A stretch of DNA of 24,624 nt, taken from contig JBBCJT010000246.1 of NCBI GenBank assembly GCA_037190665.1, positions 1 to 24,624 on the forward strand, in the 5' to 3' direction. The DNA comes from JBBCJT01 sp037190665 (GTDB taxonomy: Bacteria; Pseudomonadota; Alphaproteobacteria; Acetobacterales; Acetobacteraceae). Both the position numbers and the translations under genes were made by a program. Of the stretch, positions 1 through 10,796 are shown piece after piece. The notes under the pieces were generated by a model, which saw only the letters and a program-made list of their open reading frames with translations, had not been told where the DNA came from and ran no database searches. How positions within the stretch are numbered: position 1 is the first letter of the stretch; each line of letters opens with the position of its first letter.

Positions 1-367
1 CCGTCAGCAGCGCGGCCGTCAGGAGCAGACCGAGCAGGACCTTGATGGTGCGATCCCACTTGGCCCAGACCGCCTGCGACGGGCCAAGCGCAACGAGGGA
101 AGTGATCGTGATCCCGACCGCGAAGATCAGCATCAGCGTCGTCACGCCGTTCACGGCCGGGCGCTTCGGCTCGCGCGCGACGAGACAGCCGAAGATCATC
201 ACCAAGAAGGAGAGCATCGCCCACGGCATCGTCTGCGCGAATCCCCAGACCTGCCGATGGGGATTCATGAAGGAGATCCATGACCAGACCAGCACGCCCA
301 CGAACGGCTGCGCTGCCGCGATCGCGAGCAGCAGCACAAGCACGCCGGCGAGGGCGAGGTCACGCAT
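1..367 (-). CDS. Putative O-glycosylation ligase, exosortase A system-associated (N-terminal part)
   Basis: The gene is cut by the left window edge; only about 122 N-terminal residues are present. The start is ATG at 367 on the minus strand, 12 bases after the prsT stop, with a GAGG ribosome site about 10 bases upstream. The protein begins MRDLALAGVLVLLLAIAAAQ. It then shows the segment SWISFMNPHRQVWGFA and several hydrophobic stretches, which fits a polytopic inner-membrane protein. The MRDLAL start followed by a MNPHR..WGFA motif is typical of the TIGR03097/DUF5935 family, relatives of Wzy polymerases and WaaL ligases. Known role: members are thought to polymerise or transfer glycan in XrtA loci. 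It is the last visible gene of the leftward prs operon. The family call is from recalled motifs; the missing C-terminus prevents checking the periplasmic Wzy_C loop. Confidence 0.8.
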   Translation of the reverse strand, partial: MRDLALAGVLVLLLAIAAAQPFVGVLVWSWISFMNPHRQVWGFAQTMPWAMLSFLVMIFGCLVAREPKRPAVNGVTTLMLIFAVGITITSLVALGPSQAVWAKWDRTIKVLLGLLLTAALLT

Positions 368-379
368 GGATGAGCCGCC

Positions 380-3223
380 TCAGCCGCCCGCGCGCAACTC
401 GTCGAGCAGCCGTGTCGCGGCCTCCCGCTCGGGGAAGGTCACATCCGCGGCCACCACCCGCTCGAGCACCTTGCGCGCCTCCTCCTTCTGGCCGGCCCGG
501 TTCAGCGTGTAGGCGAACCGGTAGAAGATGCCCGGATCGGCCCGCTCGCGGGAGGCGGAGACCGCCGCCGCCTGCCGCATCAGCGGCACCGCTTCCTGCA
601 CCTTGCCGCCACGCGCCAGGATCCAGCCCAGCGTGTCCGACGTCTCCGCCGACGGGTTGAGGAAATAGCCCCGCTCGGCGAGCAGCCGCGCCTCCTCCAG
701 CCGCGCCTTGCCCGCAGCCGTCGCCGGGTCGGCATCCGCCTGCATCAGCCAGGCGAGGTTGTTGAGCGACACGCCGTCGGACGGCGCTGCCGCGATCACA
801 GCCTTGAGCCGGCGCTCCGCTTCCGCGTTGCGCCCTGCTGCCAGGTCGATCTGCGCAAGCTGCGCTTCCACGACCGGATCGCCCGGCTCCCGCGCCAGCC
901 ACGCGTTCAACGCCGCCGTTGCCTCGTCCGGCCGCCGCTGCGACAGAAACGCGCCCGATGTCCGCAGGGCCAGATCGCGCGTGGGCATCTGCGCAAAAGC
1001 GGCGGCATAGGCGCGCGCCGCATCCTCGTAACGCTGCGCGCCCATCAGCAGATCCCCGCGCAGCAGCAGCGAGGCGGGGCGCGTGCGCGGAGAGCCCGCC
1101 AGCCGGTCCGCCTGCTCGAGCGCGGCATCGAGGCCGCGATCCTGCCGGATCAGATCCACCAGCGTCTGTTGCAGCATCGCATTGCCGGGCTGCGTCGTCA
1201 GGCTCCGCTCCACCGTCGCCTCCGCCGCCCGCTTGTCGCCCTTGCGGGCCAGCAGCGTGGCGAGCTGGCGGGCAGCCAGCGCGTTCTCCGGCTCCTCGGC
1301 CAGCGCGGAGCGGCTCGCCGCCTCGGCCTCGGCCCACTTCTCCTGCGCGGCAAGGGCCTCGGCAGTCATCATCTGCACCGCAGCACCACGCCGCGTGGCC
1401 TTCAGCGGCTCTGCCTGCAGGATCGCCACGGCCTTGTCCGGCTCGCGATTGGCCATCGCGACGGCAGCCGCGGCCAGCGCCAGCGCCTGCTCGCCCGGGG
1501 CCGCCGCCTGCGCCTTCATCAAGGCTTCACGCGCGCCGGCCGCGAGCGGGCCCGTGGACAGCGCCGCACCGCTCAGCCGGGCGATCGCATCGCGGTTGGC
1601 CGGCGCACGTGCGAGAACCTCGACGAGCAGGCGGTTCACCTCGTCGATATTGCCTTCCATCGCCGCCGCGCGGGCCAGACCCAGGCGGGCGTGGATGCTG
1701 TTGGGATGCTTGGCCAGCACCGCCTCGAAGCTCTGCCGTGCACCGGGTGCGTCGACGCGTACCATGCGGATCGTGCCCTCGAGCACGCCGGCGACCTCGC
1801 TGTCGCGCGCCTCGGGTCCCGCGCGCTCGAGCTCCTTGGTCGCTTCCGCCAGATTGCCGTTCGCAAGGGCGGCCGCCGCCAGGATCTGGCGCATGCCCGG
1901 CTCCCGCGCCTTGTCGAGGCGGATCGTCGCCTCGGCGGCCTCTGCGGCACCGTCGGAGTCGCCCGCGCTCATGCGTGCGGCCGCGAGCTGCGCCATCACC
2001 TGCGGATTGTTCGGCGCCAGCGTGGCCGCCTTCTCGAACGCGGCAACGGCGGGCGCGATGCGTCCCATCGCCATATGCGCGCGCCCGAGCATGCCCATCG
2101 CCTCGGCATCTGCAGCGCCGCGCGTCGCCAGCCGGTCGAGCGTGGCAGCCGCATCGTCCGGCCGGCCGGCCGCAAGATCCATGCTGGCCAGCAGCTTTGC
2201 GCCACGGACATCCTCGGGCCGCCGCGCGACATGCCGCCGCGCCGCATCCTCCGCCTGGGCCGTCTGCCCGAGCGCCTGCTTGACGGCGGCGAGCAGCAGC
2301 AACCCGTCGGGGAAGTTCGACACCCCGGCGCCGAGACGCTGGAGCGTGTCGTCCGCCGCCTTGTAGTCGCGCCCGCGCGCCTGGAGCATCGCCCGCAGAT
2401 AGAGGCCCGGGGCGCTGCCCGGCGCGGTCCGCAGCGCGGCATCCACGTCCTGCTTGGCCGCGGCGTCATCGTTGAGGCGGAAGTTCAGTTCGGCGCGCCG
2501 CACGCGGGCCTGCACATTGCCAGGCATCTTCGCGATCGCCTTGCCCAGCGTCTCGACCGCCGGCCGCAATTCGTTGCGATCGGCCTGCAGCGCGGACTTG
2601 CGCAGCAGCGCATCGACGTTGTCGGGGCTGACGGTCAGCGCCTTGTCGATCGCCGCCTCGGCGGCCGCGCGGTCACCATCGGAAGCCGCCACGCTGAAAG
2701 CCGCGATCTGCACCTCGACACTTTCGGGCGCGAGCCGCAGGGCGGTGGCGACCGACGCCCGCGCATCGGGCTTGCGGTCGAGGCCGAGCTGCGCCATCGC
2801 GCGCCCGGCCGCGATCTGGCCCGCCACGGCTGCCGGCGTCTGCGAATCGGGTTCCGGAAAGTCCCGCAGCACCTCTTGGAAGCGGCCGCGCGCAAGATAG
2901 GCGCGCATGAGCAGCGCGGTTCCCGCGGCGCGGTCATAGCCACGTTCGATGGCGGCGCGCGCTTCCTTCTCGGCCGTGTCGGTATCGCCGAGATCGAGGC
3001 TGGCCTGCGCGAGGGCGGCGCGGATCTCCCCGGAGGCCGGGTTGTCGCGCGCCGCGTTGCGCAGCTCGATCTGGGCAGCGCGGAGATCGCCCCGTGCCTG
3101 CGCTTCCCGCGCCTTCTGCACCGAGGCGAAGGCGGGCTGGGCCAGCACCATCCCTGCGGTCAGCGCGATCGCGGCTGCCATGGTGCGAAGCCGAAGCGGA
3201 CGGATCGACGTGGGGAATTCCAT
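380..3223 (-). CDS. prsT: XrtA/PEP-CTERM system TPR-repeat protein PrsT
   Basis: The product is a 947-residue tetratricopeptide protein. The open frame extends upstream to 3313, but ATG 3223 is chosen. It has GGAG eight bases upstream, starts 13 bases after prsR, and gives a clean signal peptide: basic RPLRLR, a hydrophobic MAAAIALTAGMVLA core, and likely cleavage after AFA near residue 33. The rest is almost entirely helical repeats of about 34 residues with TPR signatures such as A...L..A....P. PrsT members of TIGR02917 in other groups are often lipoproteins of similar length (about 900 residues). Here no lipobox cysteine is visible, so the protein should be soluble in the periplasm or peripherally attached. 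The family always accompanies prsK/prsR and xrtA. Its molecular role is not established; a scaffold for polysaccharide assembly is an inference. Confidence 0.9.
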   Translation of the reverse strand: MEFPTSIRPLRLRTMAAAIALTAGMVLAQPAFASVQKAREAQARGDLRAAQIELRNAARDNPASGEIRAALAQASLDLGDTDTAEKEARAAIERGYDRAAGTALLMRAYLARGRFQEVLRDFPEPDSQTPAAVAGQIAAGRAMAQLGLDRKPDARASVATALRLAPESVEVQIAAFSVAASDGDRAAAEAAIDKALTVSPDNVDALLRKSALQADRNELRPAVETLGKAIAKMPGNVQARVRRAELNFRLNDDAAAKQDVDAALRTAPGSAPGLYLRAMLQARGRDYKAADDTLQRLGAGVSNFPDGLLLLAAVKQALGQTAQAEDAARRHVARRPEDVRGAKLLASMDLAAGRPDDAAATLDRLATRGAADAEAMGMLGRAHMAMGRIAPAVAAFEKAATLAPNNPQVMAQLAAARMSAGDSDGAAEAAEATIRLDKAREPGMRQILAAAALANGNLAEATKELERAGPEARDSEVAGVLEGTIRMVRVDAPGARQSFEAVLAKHPNSIHARLGLARAAAMEGNIDEVNRLLVEVLARAPANRDAIARLSGAALSTGPLAAGAREALMKAQAAAPGEQALALAAAAVAMANREPDKAVAILQAEPLKATRRGAAVQMMTAEALAAQEKWAEAEAASRSALAEEPENALAARQLATLLARKGDKRAAEATVERSLTTQPGNAMLQQTLVDLIRQDRGLDAALEQADRLAGSPRTRPASLLLRGDLLMGAQRYEDAARAYAAAFAQMPTRDLALRTSGAFLSQRRPDEATAALNAWLAREPGDPVVEAQLAQIDLAAGRNAEAERRLKAVIAAAPSDGVSLNNLAWLMQADADPATAAGKARLEEARLLAERGYFLNPSAETSDTLGWILARGGKVQEAVPLMRQAAAVSASRERADPGIFYRFAYTLNRAGQKEEARKVLERVVAADVTFPEREAATRLLDELRAGG

Positions 3224-3236
3224 GAGACTCACTCCG

Positions 3237-4663
<1,427 letters not shown>

Positions 4664-4667
<4 letters not shown>

Positions 4668-6760
4668 GCAGTCAGCCTCTCGGACGCGGGGCCAGATATG
4701 GGCACCTCCTGCGGCAGCAGAAGAAGGCGCATTGTAGTCCCGGCTCCCGGCCGGGTCAGCACCAGCAGATCGCCCCCCGCCTTCTGCAGCAAAGCGCGGG
4801 CCTGCCACACGCCGATGCCGCTTCCGTGCGCCTTCGATGTCGCCATCGGCCGGAACAGGCGATCGCGCACGAACTCCGCCGTCATGCCCGGGCCGCGATC
4901 GACGATGTCGACCACGATCCGGTCCCCGTCCCGCCGCACGCCGATGCGCACCGGCTCGCCCGCCGGCGACGCCTCGATGGCATTATCGAGCAGATGGGTT
5001 ACCGCGGCGTCAAACTGCGCCGGCGCGATCACCGCCAGGCCGACCCCCGCCGCATCCGCCGGGTCGAGCCGGACCGGATGGCGGCGCGCGGCGGAGATCG
5101 CCACGACCCGGGCGCAGGGATCGCAGACCTCCGGCACGGCTTGCACGACAGGCGCCGGTGCGGCGGACGCGGGTTCGTCCTCCGGCTGGCGCAGCCGGGC
5201 GATCAGGGTGCGGATCCGGTCGGTGGAAGCGCGGACGGTGAGCAGCATGTCGCGCTGGAACTCGGGGTCCGAGATATTCTCCTCGGCATTGGCGAGAAGC
5301 AGGCCGAGCTGGCTCGACACCGTCTTCACGTCGTGTGCGACGAAAGCGAAGCGCCGCGCATAGTCCTGCACCTGTCGCTGGTCGGCCAGCCGCTCCGCGG
5401 CACGCCGCTCGGCCAGGAACATCGCGACCTCCTGCCCCAGCGTGCGCAGCAGGTCGAAGGTCTCCACATCCAGCTCGAACGGCGCCCGCGGCGGGGCGAG
5501 GAGGACGACGCCCAGCAGCCCCTCGCGATGGTGCAGCAGCGGCACGCCGAGCCAGAGCCGGCCCAGCGCCCTGCCCACATCCGGGGGCGCATTGTCCTCC
5601 AGCGCGGCGATCCAGGTGCCGCCCCGCAGGTCCGCGAGCAGCTTGTGATCGGCCGGCAACGCGAGCGTGGCGTCCTCCGGCAGGTTCCACGACCCGTTCC
5701 AGCGGAAACGCGCGGACGCGCCCTCCTCCGCAACGTCGCAGGTCAGCACCGCGCCCGCCGGGCTGTCCACCGCGTCGGCGATGGCGCGGATGGCGCGCAC
5801 CGGCGCGGGCACGCTCTCCTCCGCGCCGCCCGACAGCGTGTCGACGCAGCGCAGCCACTCGCGGCGATAGTCGTACCGGGCCGCGAAGAAGTGATCGACG
5901 ACCAACCGGCGGATGCGGGAGCGGGCGGATTGCGATGCCACCGCCACCGCCACGGCGATCAGGGCCGCGGCGATCAGGGCGACCTGCGCGACCTTGCCCC
6001 AGTCGGTGCCGAGCTGGCGCAGTACCTCGCCCACCACCCCGACGCTGAGCAGGAAGCCGCCGCCGACCATCAGCGTGGTGCCGTGGAAGACCGCCGCCCG
6101 CGACACGCGGAGCTGCCGGCGCCAGCGTCGCCCGCGTGCCGCCGCGATGGCCAGCAGGGGCATGGTGAGAGCGGTGACCAGCGCCCTGGCATCGAGCAGC
6201 GTATGGGAGAACTCGCGGGACAGGACGGCGTCCGCGTAGATCAGGACGTCGATGCAGGCGAGGCTGCCGAGCGCGATGCAGGGCAGGTTCACGTGCCAGC
6301 GCGCGGTCTCGTCGGCGTTGCGATACAGGTTCTCCGCCAGCAGGATGATGGCGAGCGCCATGGCCAGCCGCACGAGCAGCGCGGGCGAGCCCAGGGTCGG
6401 CAGGCTCATCGAGCCAGCGACGGCCGGCAGCAGCGCGGCGAAGGACAACACCACCACGATCGCGCCGCCCCAGGCGAACCTGCGCAGCGTCGGCGTCGCG
6501 GCCGGCCCCGTGATGCCCCGGTAGAGCAGCAGGAGCAGGCCGAACCATACCGCCGAACGCAGGGTCTCCGCCGCCCCGGCGATGCCTTCGAAGGGCGTAC
6601 CCAGGCCGAGCGCGATCGCCCCGAGCCATAGCGCGGCGACGGCGATCGCGGCGGCGAAGCTCGCGGCCATCCGCCCCTGACCGAGGATCAGGGACAGCCC
6701 TGCCCAGAGGAGGCAGAAGAAAGCCGACGCCGCATGAAGCAGGGGGGAGGCGTCAGTCAC
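4664..6760 (-). CDS. prsK: XrtA/PEP-CTERM system histidine kinase PrsK
   Basis: The product has 698 residues and starts at GTG 6760, 24 bases after the sugar transferase gene; the ribosome site is weak. This start places a membrane helix at the very N-terminus (LLHAASAFFCLLWAGLSLI). The first roughly 290 residues are a multi-helix membrane sensor. A GAF-like domain follows (about 310-450). The H box FVAHDVKTVSSQ carries the likely phosphorylated His476. The ATPase domain shows HLLDNAIEAS (N box), DRGPGM (G1) and GSGIGVWQAR (G2). This order matches TIGR02916. The usual HDLKN motif reads HDVKT here, so the Asn is Thr. The stop overlaps the prsR start, as expected for a kinase-regulator pair. 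The signal sensed is unknown; membrane or envelope state is a guess. Confidence 0.93.
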
Positions 6761-6784
6761 ATTGTCTGCGCGGCGCCAGGTGGC

Positions 6785-8122
6785 TTACCGCGACCCTTCC
6801 TGGAAAAGTATCACCCGCACCGTCGCGACCAGGATCAGCAGATCGAGGAACAGCGAGCGGCGGCCGATATAATACAGGTCATAGGCCAGCTTCATACGCG
6901 CATCCTCGACGGAGGCGCCGTAGGGATAGTTGACCTGCGCCCAGCCGGTGATGCCCGGGCGCACGCTGGCACGATCCTCGTAGTGCGGGATGACGCGGCC
7001 GAGCTGCTCGACGAAGACCGGGCGCTCCGGCCGCGGGCCGACCAGCGACATGTCGCCGCGCAGCACGTTGATGACCTGCGGGATCTCATCGATCCGGGTC
7101 AGGCGGATGAAGCGGCCGACGCGGGTGACGCGGTCATCGTGCCGGCTCGCCCAGCGCGGCGCGCCGCCGGCCTCGGCGTCAGGGCGCATCGAGCGGAACT
7201 TCAGCAGGCTGAACGTCCGCCCGCCGAGGCCTACCCGCTCCTGCCGATAGAGGATCGGGCCGGCGCTATCGAGGCGGATGGCGATCGCGGTCAGCACCAG
7301 CAGCGGCAGGGCGAAGGCGAGGATCGCGAGGCTGCCGGCGATATCCATGGTCCGGCGCAGGACCGCCTCGATCGGACCGCTGCGGCGCGTGGCCCGGGTC
7401 AGCCAGTCGGGGGCCAGCCGCTCGACATCCACGCGGTTCATGCGCTGTTCGAGGAACTCGCTCTCGCTCAGCACCGCGAAGCCGGACTGGCGAAGCTCCG
7501 TGCTCGCATCCTCGGCCAGGGCAACGCCCGGGGCGGCGATGACCCCCCAGATGCGCTTGTCGCGCAGGCTCTGGGCATCGGGCACGCCGGACTGCGGCAT
7601 GACGGCGGCGATCTCGAACAGCTCCTCGCCGCGCGCCCGGGCGCCGAATTCACGCTCGATGGCGAGCGGGCCGTTCTGGCCGCGGATCACCGCCAGCCTG
7701 CGCACCAGCCAGCCGCTCTGCAGCACGAGCCGATAGCCCAGCCGCGTCAGCACGATCACGGCGATGATGCCGGCCAGCAATTCAGCAAGATGGCCCCACG
7801 TGTCCGCATGCGGGGCGACCACCGCGAGGACCAACTTGGCGGGCAGCACGAGCAGCAGCGCGGCCACCAGCGTGCTCGCGATGAAGCGGCCCACGCGGTG
7901 CCAGCCCTCGGGCTGATACAGTCCGCTCGCGCCCGAAACGACCCCGGAGCAGAGAGACAGGGCGGCGGCAAAAAGGATGGCCTGATAGCGTTCGACAGGG
8001 CCGTTCGCCGCCAGACCACTATAGCTGAGGATCGAATAGACGACCGCGAAGCAGATCAGAGCTTCGATGACATAAAGCAGAACAAGTTCAGACCTCATCG
8101 TATGGCCGAACAGACGCGTCAT
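6785..8122 (-). CDS. XrtA-associated polyprenyl-phosphate sugar transferase (TIGR03013-type)
   Basis: The product has 445 residues, starting at ATG 8122 with a strong GGAGGT site (8133-8138) ten bases upstream. The N-terminal half has about four membrane helices and a CoA-binding-like loop domain. The C-terminal 200 residues are a bacterial sugar transferase domain (PF02397): RRTMDIAGSLAILAF helix, YRQERVGLGGRTFSLLKFRSM, TRIDEIPQVINVLRGDMSLVGPRPERP and a final amphipathic helix. Such enzymes transfer a sugar-1-phosphate from a nucleotide sugar to undecaprenyl phosphate on the inner membrane, the first step of EPS unit synthesis. The order and length match the PEP-CTERM EpsB-like family TIGR03013. 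It is the first gene of the leftward operon, so the initiating enzyme is co-transcribed with the PrsK/PrsR regulators. The sugar cannot be read from sequence. Confidence 0.92.
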   Translation of the reverse strand: MTRLFGHTMRSELVLLYVIEALICFAVVYSILSYSGLAANGPVERYQAILFAAALSLCSGVVSGASGLYQPEGWHRVGRFIASTLVAALLLVLPAKLVLAVVAPHADTWGHLAELLAGIIAVIVLTRLGYRLVLQSGWLVRRLAVIRGQNGPLAIEREFGARARGEELFEIAAVMPQSGVPDAQSLRDKRIWGVIAAPGVALAEDASTELRQSGFAVLSESEFLEQRMNRVDVERLAPDWLTRATRRSGPIEAVLRRTMDIAGSLAILAFALPLLVLTAIAIRLDSAGPILYRQERVGLGGRTFSLLKFRSMRPDAEAGGAPRWASRHDDRVTRVGRFIRLTRIDEIPQVINVLRGDMSLVGPRPERPVFVEQLGRVIPHYEDRASVRPGITGWAQVNYPYGASVEDARMKLAYDLYYIGRRSLFLDLLILVATVRVILFQEGSR

Positions 8123-8602
8123 CTGTCTCTTAACCTCCGAGAACGGCGATCCAGTGGCACATAGGCCAGATCTTCGACGGCGGGACTTGCGGCTGGATCC
8201 TGGGGCGGGGCGTCGCTGTCCGGCGGATCATAGTACTAATTTTTGATAAATGTCTACCCTAAAGCGCAAAAACTGTGATCTGCCTCACATCCGCCCCAGC
8301 GCATTGCGCAACCTCAGGGAGCATGGGAAAGCGGCTTGCGAGCAGGCACAATGGCGCTGAAACCCGTTGGAAACAAGCCACCAACCGGCACTTGCAGCCA
8401 TCCCGGCGCGACCGCCACCGCGCGTAGTGAGGCCATTGTGGCACGTCTCATTTTTCGTGGATCGGATGATTTTTCGCTTGCAGCCGCCTGATCGCGATGA
8501 TAGGAAAATCACACTGTCGGGGCGGCCCCCAACCCCCGCGATTGGCCCGGGGCCCGTATCCGCTGTATCTAGGTGCGATATGCGAACCAAAGCGAGGCCG
8601 AG
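8123..8602. other. Divergent intergenic region between the two EPS operons
   Basis: This 480-base region is more AT-rich than its flanks and should carry promoters for both operons. It holds a leftward sigma-70-like promoter (8227-8256), the palindrome TAGTACTA (8231-8238) within that promoter, and the 11-base dyad GCGCATTGCGC (8299-8309). A direct repeat ATTTTTCG lies at 8450-8457 and 8469-8476. The 9-mer CTTGCAGCC occurs at 8391-8399 and 8477-8485. Short GC-rich dyads lie near 8518-8528 and 8544-8554. No convincing rightward promoter was identified. Short open frames here have no ribosome sites or recognisable proteins. Confidence 0.7.
8227..8256 (-). promoter_or_regulatory. Candidate sigma-70-type promoter of the leftward sugar transferase-prs operon
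   Basis: On the minus strand the -35 element TAGACA (8251-8256) matches TTGACA at five of six bases. After an 18-base spacer the -10 element TATGAT (8227-8232) matches TATAAT at five of six. Transcription would begin near 8220 and give a leader of about 100 bases before ATG 8122. The -10 overlaps a palindrome TAGTACTA, a possible repressor site. Elements are seen in the sequence; activity is inferred. Confidence 0.5.
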
Positions 8603-9256
8603 GTGACGCGAAGCGTGACGCCCCCCAGCGTTCCCATCCATACAGGACGACGTGCCGGTCTCCTGGCAGCATGCGCCAGCCTCGTGCTGGCGGCCTGCGC
8701 GTCGCAGCCGGTCGCCCCCCCGGCCCCGCCTCCGAGCGGCCCGGCGCCTGACTATGTGATCGGCGCCGGCGATTCCCTGAACATCCTCGTCTACCGGATG
8801 CCGGAGCTGAGCGCGAACCTGCCGGTCCGGCCGGATGGCCGGATCTCGGTCCCGCTGGTCCCGGACATGGTCGCCGCGGGCAAGACGCCGACCCAGCTCG
8901 CGAAGGATATCGAGCAGAGCCTGCGCCAGTACGTGCGCGAGCCCAGCGTCAGCGTCATGGTCAATTCCTTCGTCGGCCCGCCCGACCGGCAGATCCGCGT
9001 GATCGGCGAAGCGGCGCAGCCGATGGCGGTGCCGTACCGCGAGGGTATGACGGTGCTCGACGTGATGATCATGGCGCGTGGCCTGACCCGCTATGCCGCC
9101 GGCAACCGGGCGGAGATCGTCCGCCGGGAAGGCGCGGACGGCGCATCCCGCACGATCCCGGTCCGGCTGAACGATCTGCTGCGGGACGGCGACATCACCC
9201 AGGATGTCGCGATGCGCCCCGGCGATACGCTCGTCATTCCTCAAGGCTGGTTCTGA
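8603..9256 (+). CDS. XrtA system polysaccharide export lipoprotein (Wza/EpsE-like, TIGR03027-type)
   Basis: The start is set at GTG 8603, with GAGG five bases upstream, giving 217 residues. An upstream in-frame GTG at 8573 would add ten residues but has no ribosome site. The N-terminus is a lipoprotein signal: basic TGRRAGLLAAC and lipobox LVLAAC with acceptor Cys32. A proline-rich linker follows, then a polysaccharide export (Poly_export) domain beginning DYVIGAGDSLNILVYRMPEL and a SLBB-type domain ending PGDTLVIPQGWF. Such proteins form the outer-membrane and periplasmic export channel for EPS. The C-terminal alpha-helical barrel segment of long Wza is absent, as usual for this short XrtA family. 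It is the first gene of the rightward operon, three bases ahead of the chain-length determinant. The outer-membrane beta-barrel downstream may supply the pore. Confidence 0.93.
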   Translation: MTRSVTPPSVPIHTGRRAGLLAACASLVLAACASQPVAPPAPPPSGPAPDYVIGAGDSLNILVYRMPELSANLPVRPDGRISVPLVPDMVAAGKTPTQLAKDIEQSLRQYVREPSVSVMVNSFVGPPDRQIRVIGEAAQPMAVPYREGMTVLDVMIMARGLTRYAAGNRAEIVRREGADGASRTIPVRLNDLLRDGDITQDVAMRPGDTLVIPQGWF

Positions 9257-9259
9257 CCC

Positions 9260-10786
9260 ATGGTCCTTCCCGCGATCGTGCGGCGATACGCCGCGGCTGG
9301 CTGGCGCCATCGCTGGAAGGCGCTGATGCTGGCCTGGCTGATCTGCATCCCCGGCTGGATCGCGGTCAGCATGATGCCGAGCCAGTACCAGGCGAATGCC
9401 CGCATCTACGCCGACCCCGAGGCGCTGCTGGGCACGCTGCTGAAAGGCCTCGCCGCTGACAGCTCGCCGGCCCGTCAGGTCGAGATGCTGCAGCGCACCC
9501 TGCTCAGCCGGCCCAACATGGAGCGGGTGATCGCGCGCACGGATCTGGATATGCGCGTGCGCGACACCGCCTCGCGCGAGCAACTGATCGAGGCGCTCTC
9601 CCGCGACATCAAGATCACGCTGCAGACGCGGCAGCTTTTCCGCATCGACTACACGGACCGCGATCCCCGCCTTGCCTATGAAGTGGTGCGGACGATCATC
9701 GCGCTGTTCATGGAAGCGGCGACGAGCAACGACCGCCAGCAGATGCAGTCCGCGCGCACCTTCCTGCAGCACCAGATCACCAGCTACGAGGTGCAGCTGC
9801 GGGAGGCCGAGCAGCGCCGGGCGGAGTTCCGCGCCCGCTATGCGGACATCCTGCCTTCCGAGACGCTTGGCGGCGGGACCCGGCTGGAGCAGGCCCGCGG
9901 CAAGCTGAACGACCTGCGCGGCTCGCTCGCGGACGAGCAGACCAGGCGCGACCTGCTGCGCAAGCAGCTCGAATCCACGCCGGCAAACTTCGCGGCGCCA
10001 GCCGGCGGTGCCGGTGGCGGCCGTCTTGCCGAGGCGGAGCGCCAGCTTCGCGAACTGCGGCTGCGCTACACCGACCAGCATCCGGACGTGGTCGCGCAGC
10101 GCTCCGTCATCGCCGAACTGCGCGCCAGCGGCGGCGGCGGCGGTGGTGGCACGGCGCAGCGTCCCGGGACCGGCGCCCCCAACCCGGCGCATGAGCAGGT
10201 CCGCATCCGCCTTGTCGACGCGGACGCCCAGGTTGCCTCGCTCGAGCGGCAAGTGACGGCCATGCAGGGCGAGGTCGCGCGCCTCGAAAATCTGGTGCGG
10301 ACGGCGCCACACGTGCAGGCCGAGTTCCAGAACATCGACCGCGACTATGCCGTCCTGCGCAAGAACTACGAGGAGCTGCTGGCGCGGCGCGAGGCCCTGC
10401 AGATCGCGGGCGCAGCGCGCACCGATGGCAATCCGATGCGCCTTGAGGTCGTCGAGCCGCCGACCGTGCCGATCCAGCCCGCAGGTCCGAACCGCCTCCT
10501 GTTCTCCGCCGGCGTGCTGGCGGCGGGGATCGGTGCCGGCCTGGCCCTGATGATGTTGCTGGTCACGCTCGACAGCGGCTTCTATACGATCCACGACCTG
10601 CGCTCGATCGGGCTGCCGGTACTGGGCGGCGTCTCTTCCGCCACCGCCCCGCCGCGGCGTGTGCTGGCGAGCGTCGTCTTCGTCGCCGGGTTCCTGATCC
10701 TGCTCGGTGCCTTCGGTGCGTTCCAGATGGTCGGCCCGAAGATCGCTGCAAAGCTACCGGAACTGCTGACCAGGCTGATGGCGTGA
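9260..10786 (+). CDS. XrtA system polysaccharide chain-length determinant (Wzz/GumC-like, TIGR03007-type)
   Basis: The product has 508 residues, starting at ATG 9260 three bases after the export gene. The N-terminus RRYAAAGWRHRWKALMLAWL leads into membrane helix 1 (about 20-38). A Wzz domain follows, with periplasmic coiled-coil arms at about 160-250 and 310-380. The GNVR-like stretch DYAVLRKNYEELLARREA leads to the motif PPTVPIQPAGPNRLLF just before membrane helix 2 (about 410-435). A further hydrophobic segment lies near the C-terminus (475-495), as in this family. A run of seven glycine codons (10130-10150) separates the two coiled-coil regions. These polysaccharide co-polymerases set chain length and couple polymerisation to export. 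They need a cytoplasmic autokinase, and the next gene supplies that ATPase. Confidence 0.93.
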   Translation: MVLPAIVRRYAAAGWRHRWKALMLAWLICIPGWIAVSMMPSQYQANARIYADPEALLGTLLKGLAADSSPARQVEMLQRTLLSRPNMERVIARTDLDMRVRDTASREQLIEALSRDIKITLQTRQLFRIDYTDRDPRLAYEVVRTIIALFMEAATSNDRQQMQSARTFLQHQITSYEVQLREAEQRRAEFRARYADILPSETLGGGTRLEQARGKLNDLRGSLADEQTRRDLLRKQLESTPANFAAPAGGAGGGRLAEAERQLRELRLRYTDQHPDVVAQRSVIAELRASGGGGGGGTAQRPGTGAPNPAHEQVRIRLVDADAQVASLERQVTAMQGEVARLENLVRTAPHVQAEFQNIDRDYAVLRKNYEELLARREALQIAGAARTDGNPMRLEVVEPPTVPIQPAGPNRLLFSAGVLAAGIGAGLALMMLLVTLDSGFYTIHDLRSIGLPVLGGVSSATAPPRRVLASVVFVAGFLILLGAFGAFQMVGPKIAAKLPELLTRLMA

Positions 10787-10796
10787 GCAATTGTCC

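Noticed and set aside
8464..8477. GG-N10-GC spacing (CGGATGATTTTTCGC) as a sigma-54 -24/-12 element
   Set aside because: Spacing fits, but CGGATG and TCGC match the TGGCAC and TTGC consensus poorly; such spacing is easily met by chance.
8285..10594. 769-residue minus-strand frame opposite the export and chain-length genes
   Set aside because: His/Arg/Asp-rich shadow composition, no domains, and it spans the divergent promoter region.
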